A stretch of 64,000 nucleotides of DNA from Halocafeteria seosinensis (lineage: Eukaryota > Sar > Bigyra > Bicosoecida). Below the pieces are notes generated by a model that made no database searches, was not told the DNA's origin, and saw only the letters and a program-made list of their open reading frames with translations. The translations under genes were made by a program, and so were the position numbers. Below, piece after piece: positions 52,801 through 64,000 of this stretch. The DNA is taken from NCBI GenBank assembly GCA_001687465.1, contig LVLI01000295.1, positions 186,001 through 250,000 of the forward strand, in the 5' to 3' direction. Every line of letters starts with the position of its first letter. Positions within the stretch are counted from its first letter, which is position 1.

Positions 52801-55800
52801 CTGTGAGTACGCTGCATTAAGTCCTTCCATTTTCTATCGACGGTAAAGAATTTGGTAGACTCATCGGGCAGCTGCCGCTGAATGTCTTCGGCACTGAATA
52901 TGGTCTCGAGATACATCCAATTGCCTTGACAAGTTAGCCATTCGTCCAGAGTTTCCGCCAAAAGTCCCAATTTCCGGTTCCAAGATTCCACTTCTTCTCT
53001 GACCCCTTCAATATACCGTGAGCCAAGCATACTCTGCAAAGACATTTGACTATCTTCTAACTGAGCAGTGATGTCATCCACGCCACCGAGAATGTAGGCG
53101 TTAGAATCTTCCCGATACTTCTTCACGTAAAACTCCAAATCTTCCCAGATCTTACGGATACTATCAACACCCGACTCCAGGGATGCTTCGCCGCTGGCGG
53201 TCCCAGATATCGTTGACACAGCGTCTCGGTACTTCAAAACACCCATTCCTTCAAGGTCGGATAGAGTCTGCTTCGATAGACGATCCGGGGAGAATGGGTA
53301 GCCAAGGGATTCATACAGTTGCTGCCAGTGCCTCTCTTTCAAGTTTTCATTTGATAAATCTTCTATCACCGGTAATTTGGATTTGAAGTCTTGGACTTCC
53401 TCTTTCAGCTGCTTACTAACGTCATTCCGCATTTCTTTGTCAAGCATTGTACCCTTCTTGAAAGCATTGTTAGTTTCTTCCACCACGCTCTTACCATCCA
53501 CGTTCGCCCAAGGAGAGTTCTCCCATTCGTCGCGGCACTTTCGGAAATGATCCAATTGTTGCCAAACATCCTGAACAACATTGAAGCGATCACGCGTTTG
53601 CTCCAAATCTTTAAAGTCGTATTCAGGCATGCTAAATAAATTGTGCCAGTGCTTAAACTGTTCTGCTTGCTGTTCAAAGGAGCTAAGTTGTGATTTCAGC
53701 GGTTCCAGCGACTCCAACACGGCTTCCGGGTCTTGAGAAGCATCAACGAAAATGCCCTGTCGTAGTTTATTCCCGAGTTCCTTTACTTGACCGTTCATGC
53801 GAAGCTTTTGGGAGTCTAGCTGTTCCTTCATATAAGGCATCTTATTTTCCTTGTAATTCTTACTCTCTAGTTGCTGATGCGAGTACTTCTCTTGAGACTC
53901 TCGTAATTCATCCAGTTTCATGGAATCCTGCAAGGAGACCTTCACTTGATGACTCTGTAGCAGTTTAAACATCCCCTCGGCAGCTTCTGCTTGACGAAGT
54001 AGATACGGTTCTTTGGAGGCGATCTCCTGGGTCTTCTCAACGTAGGCTGCGAAATCCTCGAGAGTGTCGGGCCTGGCCTCCAGAGTTTTGATATGCTGAT
54101 TGAACTCCTGTAGCGTTGTGTTAACACGGTCTATAGCCATATTCAGTACCTGAGTTTTCAAATTCTCCCACGCTTCGGAAACAACTGGTTCAAGCTCCAA
54201 TTGAAGCGGCCTACCATCAACGAAAAGACACCCGCACACAGCTTGCGATCTTATATCGGATACAGCGTTATCCCAGGTGCGTATTTTCGACATTTCAGCA
54301 GCAAGAATTTCCAAACCACTGTTTTCCGAAGACTCATGCTCCTCATCCTCTCCTTGCAGACGTTCTTCAGCTTCTTGCGTCTGTTTAGCCAGCTTTTCAA
54401 AGTAATGGGGATCTCCATACTGCTTAAATTCCCATACAGGTCGAACTGCTTGGAAACTCTCCAGAGATGCATGTTCTTGTGCGGCATGGAAGTCCGACCA
54501 AAATTTCTCCTCAATGTTGTCAAGAGCAGTCTGGAAGTGGTTGCTTTCTCTAAGTAACTGATCAACACCAGGAGCACCGAGTTTTTGGTGCCTGGCGGAG
54601 CTGTCTCCTTGACGTAACAGTTGTACAGCGAAGGGTTTAAATTGTTGCGCATGCAGGATCCTGGGAGTATTGCAGCATATGCGGAAAGTTTCGTTCACAA
54701 TTGTCTGCATCATGCTCGAAAACTCTTCCCGAGGTGGTTCGAAGGCCGTGCCGGAATCATCAAACTTGATGCAGGTATGGAAACATCCTGTCTTCTTTCT
54801 CGCGTCGTCACTCTTGTAATGGAGACCATCCTGGTACAAGCTCTCAAACTCGTTGATGACCATCAGCATTAGCGTCTCAACACAAATGTAGTCAACAGTG
54901 CGGATAAAGTGTCCAAGTAGCTGCTCTTCAAACGAAGCTTGACGCAGAGCCTGTAGTTTCTCCATTTTCTCTCTCTTTACTTCTTGCATGCTCTTCGTCT
55001 TGCTGTTCACGGCATAGGCAGCGTTATCTGTTCCTTCGTCATCTTCGTTATCGTGTGCTCGCTTCGTCACATCTTCGCACACTACGCGAACAGCGTCCTG
55101 TATTTTTGCCAAAGACGCTTCTAATTGTCCCGCTGCAGTGTTCTGAGTAGCTTCCTGAGCTTCCAGGAACTCTTCGACGGTGTATCTCCAGTTATTAGTA
55201 TCCAATAGGCGAATATTGTTCTGCAATGTATACGAAAACAAGTTCCGGTGGACGCGGAGCGAAGTCTAGGAAAGGGGAAACTATTCATGTCTTACCTTCA
55301 TATCAGCAGTAATTGAGCAGATCTTTCGCATGCTTTTACGGAAAGCCGGCGCCACATGGAACAGATTTTTTCCAATCTTTGCACGCCTCCTCTTAAATCG
55401 ACTATGCCGAGCGTAAGCTGTCCAAAAGTCAAACGTTTTCCTAACCAGGAATGTGCGAAAGAAAGGGATGCTACTGATGACCGAAAATATAGAACTAAAC
55501 CTCATCCACTCTGACAGTGTAAGAAACTCGCTAGGCTCTCCTGGACAAACATGCACAACCCCTTTACTTGACATCGTGAAATGTTCCGGGTTCACGTCAC
55601 TCTCATCCACTACGACCAGAGAGTATGGCTGGAAACGCCGCGTATCAGCGTAATTTAGGTGCACGAACTTTACGGGACAGTTGTTTCCATGTCGAACGAA
55701 AAATGCAATTGCATCCTCCCCTGTTCGCAATTGCGAAACAATATCAGAATAGGTAAGCGTAGAGATGTTCTGTGCTTCTGGTGGTCTCGCAGCGGAGCTT

Positions 55801-56362
55801 TTCGTTTCCAAGGCTTGCTTGCCAGATTGAAATCCTTGAGCAGTAGCAAAGCGCTGATTGGTCGCAGATGGCAGTTGTACTCTCGGAGGACTGTCATTTT
55901 CACTCATCATGGAGCTTTTATCTTCCGGGTAGTGGCTGCGAGGACTAGCGGTGTCTCGAGCTGTCGTCTTGCCAGTAGTACGTTGGCGTTTCGAATGCAG
56001 TGATCGCTTGGGAACGGAAGGTTGCAGATCGAAATGGTCCAGTTCGTGACTATCAAAGCGGAAAATATCGCGTTTATGCTCTGTTCCTCCCCCGGTTCCG
56101 AGAGCGCCTCTAAGAGACGCGATCTCTAGTCCATTATTCCGAGCATGATCGTGCTTTCCTTCGCCGGCGCCAAGATGGGTTCTCCCAGTCTGCAGGACAC
56201 AAACGTTCACGTCCGTCAGTCAACCCACGAAGCTATAGTCAAAGTACTCAATAATAGATAAAGAAGAGAAATACACAAAACTACGCCCACAATAACGCTA
56301 ATAAGGCTGAAGACACTTACGTAGGACCTAACGGTCGCTGAGTTTTTTCGCGAATGGCTCAT
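43851..56362 (-). CDS. Axonemal dynein heavy chain, single-headed inner-arm type
   Basis: Exons 56362-56321, 56189-55296 and 55220-43851 give 4101 residues. The first 300 are poorly conserved, followed by the tail and linker. AAA1 has GPAGTGKT near 1434 and CFDEFNRID; AAA2 has GEAGCGKST near 1715; AAA3 has GNTGVSKT near 2084, where Ser replaces the usual Gly before Lys; AAA4 has GVGGSGRQS near 2429. The stalk coiled coils flank a microtubule-binding domain (CILLNRKPTWEEAKKVL to SLCMWVRAM) at about 2785-2870. The C-terminus shows the normal GAYLEGAKWD and final strands. Length and the motif LENYDKDNI in the stalk head fit the single-headed inner-arm group (DNAH1/3/6/7/12-like); the exact subtype is not resolved. 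Base 49520 is an N. Confidence 0.92.
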
Positions 56363-57005
56363 TTTTCTTTTCCTCTTTCTTTGTGTTCCACGGGACGGCG
56401 CTCGTGCCAACACGACGATAAGCAAGATTAAACCTCTTGCTATGTGCCCACTCACCCAATCACGGGCACTGTGTAGGGGTCAATAGGCAGAAGATGCTGC
56501 CGTTCCAGCTCCACAAGCTTGTGAAGGGGACCGCTGTTGTCTTCTGCCACAGACAGACAGAGAGAAAAGACACAATCAAAGAATACCCTCTTTCCCCTAG
56601 AGAGAACAAAACAATGAGCCTTACTGTCTTTGGGTATCATCCATACAGAGGCCTGATATTGCGCATTACTTCCACTTCAACGAATAGATCCGGGCTGCCA
56701 GCCCGGATTGCCCCGGGCTGGAAGTACGATACAATGATGAAGCTTGATGCAAAGTCAAAATGTCCTTTCCGATTCAACAAGTTTGTTCCATAGAATTGAT
56801 GCACTCATAGCAGAGGTGGAAAGTGTCTGTTTTGTGCGCGATACTGGAGGGGAGGAACATGGGGTGTCGAGCAGCAGGGTGTTGGCAACTCGGCGTTTGG
56901 CATACGGTTCACATTGGTTCTTTGCTTGGTGCTCAACGTAACCAGTGACCTTTTCTCTTACAACTGGTGCCTCCAGAAATCCACCTTCAGAAACTGACAA
57001 GCAAG
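56363..57005. promoter_or_regulatory. Divergent spacer, dynein and basic unknown protein
   Basis: The dynein gene starts leftward at 56362 and the next gene rightward at 57006. The 643 bases must carry both promoters. A CCCGG-rich palindrome-like stretch (gggctgccagcccggattgccccgggc region) lies at 56690-56720. Confidence 0.4.
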
Positions 57006-58049
57006 ATGAGTAAGCGACCCAACACAGTAAGAAATCCCATTACGGGAGATTCCTATACGTTTGACCCATGCCATGAGAGGAAAATGGCGCCTCAGAAATT
57101 CGAGTCATCTACAATGGCAGTAAAAAACATACTGAACTGGAGTTACATTGATGCTAGTTTGCACGAGAGTAAAAGTGTGGTTTCTGACAGTTCGGAGCCT
57201 TCCATGCCGAAGAAACCTGCAGGATATGCCGACGTGCCTCGTTGCAGAACAGCATCTGAACTATACAACAAGAGACAGGAGCAACGTAAACGTGAGGCCA
57301 CAGCACGTCTTATGGACCACCCATTTAATGGAATACACTCTTCATCTATACCCTCCTTTAAAGATCGCTTCGAGAAAGAGAAACGACTATGGTTTGAAGA
57401 AGCCAGTGACAGTTCACCGCAGCATGATCCTGTCTATGATAACAGTTTTCAATCTTCAGAGCGGCAGGTGAAAGCACTGCGTAGAAAGAAGTACGATTTG
57501 GCGAAACCTCCAGGGCAATCGGACATGTGGGATGAAAAAAATATGCATTCGCGACCTGTGAAACGCCCCTACACAACAAGGCTGAGAGACTCCGAAGTAT
57601 ATCACATCGCCCGGAGGAATAAAGAGCAAGGAGTCAGCGGGGACAACAGCATCTATTGGTTTCAAACAGTCGCCTACACGAAGCCTTTGTACTCCAGTTT
57701 CACCAAAGATAAAGTATTTCCAGGGTCAAAACCATTTTCATTAGACGGGTCAAGTAAATGCTTTCACCAGTCAAGAGATTCTCTCAGTCAGAGTGCCCCG
57801 CGGCGGCAAGGGGAAAAATTGCAATCGGCTCCGGAGCGCACAAAGCGTTCTCAGCTGTATCCGTCATCGGCTTCCATTACTACAACAACTTTGACGCCTA
57901 GGGTGATACCACAAAACATCCGTAGCCCCGTATCTCCTCAGCGCCAACATACACCATCATCATCATACTTAATGCATTCGCCACTAAAAGCTCCAACTGG
58001 TGGTGGAAGAGTCGTCGCGGTGAAATCAACTTGGTTCCCGAGAAGATGA
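57006..58049 (+). CDS. Unrecognised basic, low-complexity protein
   Basis: Intronless, 347 residues from ATG 57006 (an upstream in-frame ATG at 56967 would add 13). It starts MSKRPNTVRNPITGD, has Arg/Lys/Glu-rich helices (TASELYNKRQEQRKREA), a Trp/Tyr-rich centre and a Ser/Pro-rich C-terminus with repeated SP and TP sites. No transmembrane segment or enzyme motif is visible. NPITGD-type openings and tyrosine-rich basic low-complexity segments are seen in some microtubule-associated flagellar proteins. Divergent arrangement with the dynein gene makes a ciliary role worth testing, but this is only a guess. Confidence 0.6.
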   Translation: MSKRPNTVRNPITGDSYTFDPCHERKMAPQKFESSTMAVKNILNWSYIDASLHESKSVVSDSSEPSMPKKPAGYADVPRCRTASELYNKRQEQRKREATARLMDHPFNGIHSSSIPSFKDRFEKEKRLWFEEASDSSPQHDPVYDNSFQSSERQVKALRRKKYDLAKPPGQSDMWDEKNMHSRPVKRPYTTRLRDSEVYHIARRNKEQGVSGDNSIYWFQTVAYTKPLYSSFTKDKVFPGSKPFSLDGSSKCFHQSRDSLSQSAPRRQGEKLQSAPERTKRSQLYPSSASITTTTLTPRVIPQNIRSPVSPQRQHTPSSSYLMHSPLKAPTGGGRVVAVKSTWFPRR

Positions 58050-58254
58050 GAGTTACAGCTTGTTCTAAACAAACTAAAACGCGTCACGTGGACGAAACGG
58101 TGAACAACGTTTTGCTGGGGACCAAGCCAATTCTAAACAGCCTGAAATACTTTAGAAGCGCTGGAAAAGCAGCGGCTGTTCGTGTTTTATCCCCCGAGGC
58201 CTGATAGGCTTCCGAGAGAGAAGGTGTAGTTGCTTATTTAGAAATTATTGAACG

Positions 58255-59337
58255 TCATGTGTCTTTCTCACGCATCCGCTTGTACTTTGGCACAAAGTCC
58301 CGACCGCAATAGTGTCCTAGATACGTGCCATGGATGACATCCAAATATATTGTGGGGAATCCAAAGTTAACCTGTCATAACTAACGATCACGCCATGAGA
58401 GATACATAAACGTCTGAGCAGACGCCATCACAGCACTCACATTGAAGTATTCGTGGTGAATATCATGATCCTTTGTATTATAAATGTTCGGGATTTCGAA
58501 ATGAATTCCACAGTGATCAAGAATACCTGCGCAGATAGATGTAAACTTCTTGTCAAACAGTCAGAGAGGGCTGGCAAGCCGTCACTCTATGGTTATTACC
58601 TGTCACCCCCATAATCGCCATGTACAGAACGAACACCGAGTAATGTTGACTATACAAAAATGGCGGGCTCCATAGAATGCACTGGTAGCCAAAGCTTTCC
58701 AACGGGTGAATAAAGAGATCATCAAATGGAGCTGGCGAGGTATAATAATGGTGAAATTTGTGGAAGCGTCGGTAACAGGGTCGCGTGTGCATCATTACAT
58801 GCCAATAGTATTCAACGACACTCTCTGCATCCAATTCAGCATACGAATTAGAACTGGTAAAAACATCGAAACCCTGTTAATCTCCTACATACCGTGAATA
58901 ACAGTAAAGATAGTCAAACCAAGAATCCACAAAACATTATACATCAGACTCTGGTGGGAATCCAGCTCAAAGTAAACCCGGCTCTTCTCGGCCAATATGC
59001 AGTATACTGTCACCCCAGCAAAGCAGCACGACATAAACAAGTTTATCGTCGCAAACAAATTATGTTTTGGATGTCTGTCGCTCTTATGATGGCCAGTGTC
59101 TCCTCGAAGCAATTCCTTGGCCAATGCAATCACCGGTATTATATCTTCATCCGGCTCTTTCAGGGCACTATGGTCGTTCGGCTGGTTCTTCCACTGCTTA
59201 ATACTTGTGTCTTTGCTTCCTTTCGATTTGTGGCGTATACTAGGCTCGAAATACGCCTTCCATAGCGTATAGGACAGACTTGTATACCCTGTGAACAGCG
59301 CTACAAATGCCACTGTGCCTCCTACAGCTGGCTCCAT
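58255..59337 (-). CDS. Fatty acid hydroxylase / sterol desaturase superfamily enzyme
   Basis: Exons 59337-58893, 58824-58600, 58526-58441 and 58371-58255 give 290 residues with all phases matching. Hydrophobic segments at about 5-25, 95-115 and 130-148 suggest an ER membrane protein. The histidine boxes that bind the di-iron centre are present: HVMMH (HxxxH), HKFHH (HxxHH) and HDIHH (HxxHH), plus a HCGIH pair. The C-terminus reads NFGFPTIYLDVIHGTY, a typical family ending. Members hydroxylate or desaturate sterols, sphingolipids or alkylglycerols; the substrate is not evident. It is divergent from 6-phosphogluconate dehydrogenase, with 335 bases between start codons. Confidence 0.8.
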
Positions 59338-59601
59338 TGTCTATCGCAAAGCCGAGGAAGAGTTTCGAACTGAGAGAGCTACATACTCACCAACACATGC
59401 ACTTACACTAGCTTTTTAGCGTAGTATACACGCTCAATCGAGATGGAGCGAAAAGATTGTTGTGTCGGATCGCTGGATCTTGCAGAATCCACAGCAGGAG
59501 CAGTCCTAGCTAGCCTTAGTGTAGAGTATTCCACAGATTGGGGTTGTTCAGTTTCAATCAATCGAAGTTTGCGTTCGTCTCTTGATTGACTGGGAAGAGT
59601 G

Positions 59602-59619
59602 TTTTGTGTGTGTGTGTGT
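59602..59619 (+). repeat. Short TG microsatellite
   Basis: A run of about seven TG dinucleotides just upstream of the 6-phosphogluconate dehydrogenase start codon. It lies in the shared promoter or 5' UTR. Confidence 0.8.
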
Positions 59620-59672
59620 CGCTTGCTATCTACTTCTAAAGTGGCTGTATTGAAACTTACCTCCAGAAAAAG

Positions 59673-61570
59673 ATGGCTGATGATAGCGCTCCTGTACCAC
59701 AAGTCGGTCTCTTTGGTTTGGCCACGATGGGCCAGAATCTGGCACTGAATATTGCGCAACACTTTGGGCCGATCGCTGTGTGCAATCGATCGCCAGCCAA
59801 GGTAGGGAATTCGCTACAGAACTAAACTGGCTCAGCCGAGATTATCCATATTCGCTACGAACTATGCAGGTCGATGAATGCGTGGAACGTGCGAACAAGG
59901 AAGGAAATCTTCCCGTGCAAGGATTCAAAGAGGTACGGAAGACACGATGGAGGCATCTGCGTCCCACATTCGGTATGGTGACTTTACGGCGATTTCCAGG
60001 TGGAAGAATTCATCCAGTCTTTGGCGAAGCCGCGGAAGATCATTGTTCTAGTCAAAGCGGGCAAGCCCGTCGATGACACTATTCAGTCGTTCTTACCCTA
60101 CTTAGAGGTGGGTTGGGTTCTCTCGCCTTCGAGCTTTATTCATCTAACATACTCGTCTCCTGATGACAGAAGGGGGATATCGTTATTGATGGAGGAAACG
60201 AATGGTATCCAGAGAGTGTCCGACGAGGTGATGAATTGTTGGAAAAGAGTAAGTGCAACAGATATGACAGTTGATTACCTTCCCTCCAGTCATTCCTTGC
60301 CTGGTGGTGTACAGATATTCTGTTTGTTGGAATGGGGGTCTCCGGAGGTGAGGAGGGTGCTCGCAATGGACCCTCGCTGATGCCAGGCTGCCGAAAAGAA
60401 GCGTACGATGAAATATCTCCCATCTTAACGAAAATTGCGGCAAGAGCTGATGACGGAACACCCTGTGTTACACACCTTGGAGACGTGGGCTCGGGAAACT
60501 ACGTAAAGATGGTTCACAATGGAATCGAGTATGCGGATATGCAATTAATTGCGGAAGCGTATGACATTTTGAAAAAGGTAAGTGTTATGTGTTTATTAAG
60601 TAGTATAGTCTTGACTGATTCATTTGAACATTTTCCACGCTCAGGTGGGAGGTATGTCAAACGAGGAACTGAGCAAAGTCTTCGGCAACTACAATACAAC
60701 CGAGTTAGAGAGTTTCTTGATAGAAATTACTGGTAAAATCTTTGCAAAGAAGGATGATGAGGTACGCTGCACTGAACGAACGACTTTAATTTGCTCAGTC
60801 CTAGACCTTGACCTCTGGTAGCGCACAGACTGGAGAGGGGTACCTGGTGGACAAAATCTTAGATAAGACTGGGATGAAAGGCACAGGAACATGGACGGTT
60901 AGAGAGGCTGCGGGCCGGGCAGTCCCTGCACCCGTTATCGCGGCGGCATTAGACGCGCGATACATGTCGGCAAACAAGGACGAGCGAAAGGCTGCATCCA
61001 AAGTTCTGAACGGTCCAGTCGATCTCCCCAATGTGAACAAGGAACAACTAGTCAATGACTTGAAGGATGCCTTGTATGCTGCAAAGATATGTTGCTATGC
61101 CCAAGGGATGAATATCATTAAGTACGTAAACGAATATCTGCTCTGTAAACGCTGTATTTGTCTTAGGGAGGCGGGTTCGCTGCAGGGCTGGTTCCAAGGA
61201 AGAGAAATGGAATGTAAATTTAGGGGAATGTGCCAAAATATGGAGGGGAGGATGTATTATTCGCGCAAGGCTCCTCAACAATATTTCCTCAGCTTACGAA
61301 CGGAACCATACTCTTGAAAATCTTTTGGTTGACCCTAATTTTGCCGAGGAACTCAACAAGCGACAGACTGCTTGGAGGCGCATCGTATCTCTAGCTGTGG
61401 CAGCCGGTATCCCAGCTCCAGCGTTCTCCGCTGCACTGAATTACTTTGACTCTTACCGATTAGGTCGGTTACCGTCTAACTTGATTCAGGCTCAGCGAGA
61501 CTTCTTTGGCGCGCATACGTTCGAGCGTACTGACAAAGATGGTACCTTCCACGCCACTTGGCAGGCGTAA
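59673..61570 (+). CDS. PGD: 6-phosphogluconate dehydrogenase, decarboxylating
   Basis: Eight exons (59673-59801, 59870-59932, 60000-60107, 60170-60248, 60315-60577, 60645-60761, 60829-61121, 61186-61570) give 478 residues, the normal length. It oxidises 6-phosphogluconate to ribulose 5-phosphate, producing NADPH in the pentose phosphate pathway. The Rossmann start [15 protein letters not shown] and NRSPAK bind [22 protein letters not shown] is the substrate signature, with Cys in place of the usual second Gly. [13 protein letters not shown] carries the catalytic Lys and Asn. [14 protein letters not shown] and the C-terminal FGAHTFER are also present. The last acceptor at 61185 was chosen because an earlier AG would shift the frame out of the conserved WNVNLGE stretch. 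No targeting peptide is obvious, so it is probably cytosolic. Confidence 0.94.
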
Positions 61571-61633
61571 TCATGTTTACTATTGCTCAATAAACTTCCA
61601 TCCAGAGGCGTCAGAAGTCGCACCTTCTATCTT

Positions 61634-63448
61634 CTATGTACTCTGTGTAGTAATACCAGTTTCAGGTTGCTGAGACGTCGCCGTGGAAGAGTCAGTGGTC
61701 GGTCCCCACCACGATAGAATGCTCGATCCTATACTTGATCGCGCACTGTCCAGTATGCCCCGTGAGCTCCCATCGTCCACCTCGCTGGCGCTCGTAACAC
61801 TGCGTGACTCCGTGTCTGCCACTGAAGCGGCATTCTCTTCTGGGCCAATTCCCAAAGTGTTTACCGCCGTGTCTCGTACAGTGTACCTTGCCAGTGCGGA
61901 CCATCCGACCCCTTTAAGATGATACATTGCTAGCGCACTGTTTCCTGCTGCGGTTAGTCCTTCATTCGCTGCAGCGGCGTAGGCAGAGCCGTACCTGTGC
62001 TGTACATAATCAGTAGTTGCGGATGCTGTTGAAGAGCCCACTCGTTTGGCCCCCACTTCCATTGCATCCCACAGTTCTGAGAAGGCTACAAGACTAGCTG
62101 CGCCAATTTTCCTGAAATTCCTACCGGTAGCCGAAGATGCTGCGGGCTCACATATTTGGAAGTACACATGCACAAGTACTACGTATGATCTGATACAAAA
62201 CAATGACTTACTGGCAGAAGAGAGTTGCTTGCCGTACTCCGTTTGTGCGACAGCGCCACTAAGCTGCTTTCCAAGCACACTTGAAACGTATGTTACTCCA
62301 TGTACAAGGCCCGAACTAACAGCCACTGCCGAAGAAGTTACCGCCCTGGCTGTGGTCAAGTGATTCTTGGCAGATTCCGAGATCTCAAGGTCGCTATCGC
62401 ACCGGTTCGTTCGACGTTTCAAAACGTCGCCCGCCCTGAACATTGAAATAATTGCAACATTTTGTCAATTCAAGTTTCGGGGATACTATTAGCACTTACC
62501 AAGAGATGGCTCTTGCCGTGTAGTCCGCGCCACTTACGATCCCGGTAGCAGTCACTCTACTGGCTGAAGATAAGGCAGAAACCACGTAGTCCGTCCAATG
62601 AGTGGGATCTGCTTCACTGGTAGCTGCGGACTCCGTGGAACCACTCTCGATAGACCTAGCTTCTTCTGCTACCTCGGGAGGAACTTCAATTGGCCCCTCT
62701 TCCCGATCACGGAGAGTGGCATACGCTCTGAGGAAAAACTCCAGTTGCTTAATTTTGATAGAAGAAGTCTTTTCATTAAGCTGCATCGTAAAACTATGTT
62801 GATGATCCGCAGGCATTATATAGGTACGATGGCCATCCTCTTCGACCCCGCAGTTCATTATAGGCTGGCCAACTAGAGGGTAGCTGAAGTCTTCAATCAT
62901 CAAAAAAACCAGCGGTTTACCCTGTTCGTCGGGAGTTTTTATTATATTCATCTCTCCGAACGCCTCCGGTCGTATGGTCCCATCTGTCGAAACAGACTGA
63001 ATAAACACCTGCAGCGCAAAATTAAAGAAAATGCTATAAGTGCCGTGCCACCTGTTAAAGTGTTTTTTCATGGACGCCTTCTCACCTTTGACAAGAGAAA
63101 CAAGCGTCGTGCCTCTACACTGCAGTCATCTTTGGGGTTAGTTTCGCTCCGTTTGTTCGTCGATTTCTTTCTCCTCGTAGGTGGTAGAGGCTTCTTTTGC
63201 AGCTTCTGCGCTTCCCCAGCATCGTTATCTGCCGGCTGCGCTAGAGATGTTCCGGAGGCCACTCCCGGTTGTCTTTGAGACTTGTCACTAATTGCATCTG
63301 GTTCGTTCCTTTGTACGGAACCTCCATTTACGTCCGCCTGAGCGCTCTGGTATGAACTATGGCGAGGAGGAGGAGCAACCACAGCCGAGGTACCCGCAGC
63401 AGTGGCGTCGCTCTCCGAGCTGCTGCTTGCCATTTGACTGCTCGACAA
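61634..63448 (-). CDS. Senescence/spartin-domain protein (ERD7-like)
   Basis: Exons 63448-63086, 63008-62500, 62435-62212 and 62139-61634 give 533 residues. A Ser/Ala-rich, basic N-terminus is followed by a beta-rich region (about 120-230, DFSYPLVGQPIMNCGVEED). The C-terminal half has long Ala/Gly/Ser-rich amphipathic helices (TARAVTSSAVAVSSGLVHGVTYVSSVLG, read in parts) typical of the senescence domain shared by plant ERD7 and animal spartin. Those proteins bind lipid droplets or membranes, and spartin transfers lipids. The assignment is by pattern and composition, so confidence is moderate. It converges on 6-phosphogluconate dehydrogenase, stops 63 bases apart. Confidence 0.6.
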
Positions 63449-64000
63449 TACCTGATGCGGGACAAATCAAATACGCATTTCCTCCTTCTCTTCCAATGCG
63501 AACCTGGCAATACACTATATATATATGGGTGGGAAAACAAGACAGAAAATTTCTTCAGATGCTTAAGTTGAAGTTGGCCAGCGATATTCAAAGCAGGGAA
63601 AATTCTAGAATTTCTAGGCTAGGTTCGTTGCACGTAATTCTCATTAGGCGGAGAATAGCATTTATTCGAATAGTTACAACTTTTGTAGCCGATTGGGGAT
63701 CTACAGTTGTACCGCTACCCTCAGAGCTGAGTTCCCAGTCCGCAACCGTGGTCCGTTCTACTGGTTATAGAATTGTAAATGCAAGCATGAGTATTAAAAT
63801 TGCTAACTATCAGAGAAACTTAGGCTCAAATCTCATCAAATCAGATGGGGTAAGTGTGGATTCGCTGTGTAAAGGAGCCTGCCATGAATCAGACTCTCCG
63901 AAAAGGTAGTTCCAGTTTTCTCTAGTTCTCGTAAATCACGAGAACGACATATTTGATGCAAGAGACGACCTGTCTGGCAACCGAGTATTGGAGTGTGCAA
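63449..64000. other. Right edge, no gene seen
   Basis: Upstream of the senescence-domain gene. A short TA run lies at 63516-63527. An open frame to 63909 on the plus strand has no coding character or family match. This is probably the promoter of the leftward gene plus unknown sequence cut by the window edge. Confidence 0.45.

Noticed and set aside
61150-61185. Acceptor TTAG at 61166 for the last exon of 6-phosphogluconate dehydrogenase
   Set aside because: It would put the following conserved WNVNLGE and [11 protein letters not shown] stretch out of frame; the CTGCAG at 61185 restores it.
63292-63909. 205-codon plus-strand frame at the right edge
   Set aside because: It begins antisense to the first exon of the senescence-domain gene and has no coding character beyond it.

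Overview
The window is nuclear DNA of a flagellated, probably unicellular eukaryote. Most genes have several short spliceosomal introns, roughly 35 to 160 bases, with GTAAGT or GTACGT donors and TGCAG-type acceptors. Intergenic spaces are often below 500 bases. The gene set is eukaryotic: an axonemal dynein heavy chain, kinesin-13, Rab2, RELCH, FRA10AC1 and a fibrocystin-like receptor. The lineage is not settled. A dynein heavy chain means a ciliated ancestor, so non-flagellate red algae and higher fungi are unlikely. A protist such as a stramenopile, cryptophyte, glaucophyte or similar fits, but this is inference. No rRNA, tRNA, CRISPR array or bacterial operon was seen.

Layout, left to right. 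0.3-7.6 kb: two PAQR receptor genes (+) flank a multi-exon Crinkler-type NTPase-nuclease gene (-) and a small ankyrin/PAQR relic. 7.7-12 kb: FRA10AC1 (-), an unrecognised 550-residue gene (-) and a TPR gene (+). 12.2-15.8 kb: a KIF24-like SAM-kinesin-13 (-) and a small three-exon unknown gene (-). 16-23.5 kb: RELCH (-), then a charged-repeat tail-anchored protein (+). 23.5-28.1 kb: two tandem cystathionine beta-synthase genes (-) with matching exon structures. 28.1-30.9 kb: no intact gene, only a frameshifted leucine-rich-repeat relic. 30.9-31.9 kb: Rab2 (+). 31.9-43.5 kb: a giant fibrocystin-L-like membrane protein (-). 43.9-56.4 kb: an inner-arm-type dynein heavy chain (-). 57-64 kb: an unknown basic protein (+), a fatty acid hydroxylase superfamily enzyme (-), 6-phosphogluconate dehydrogenase (+) and a senescence/spartin-type protein (-).

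Several genes suggest ciliary and membrane-traffic functions (dynein, KIF24-like kinesin, fibrocystin-like receptor, Rab2, RELCH), but nothing shows they are co-regulated. Gene models were assembled by hand from splice signals and reading phase. For most spliced genes the exon lengths sum to whole codons. Exceptions or weak points are noted per entry.

The most unusual locus is the Crinkler-type gene at 2.3-5.6 kb. It combines a P-loop NTPase, a candidate PD-(D/E)xK-like nuclease core and a basic NLS-like micro-exon. It also contains two homologous introns that look like a recent intron duplication.
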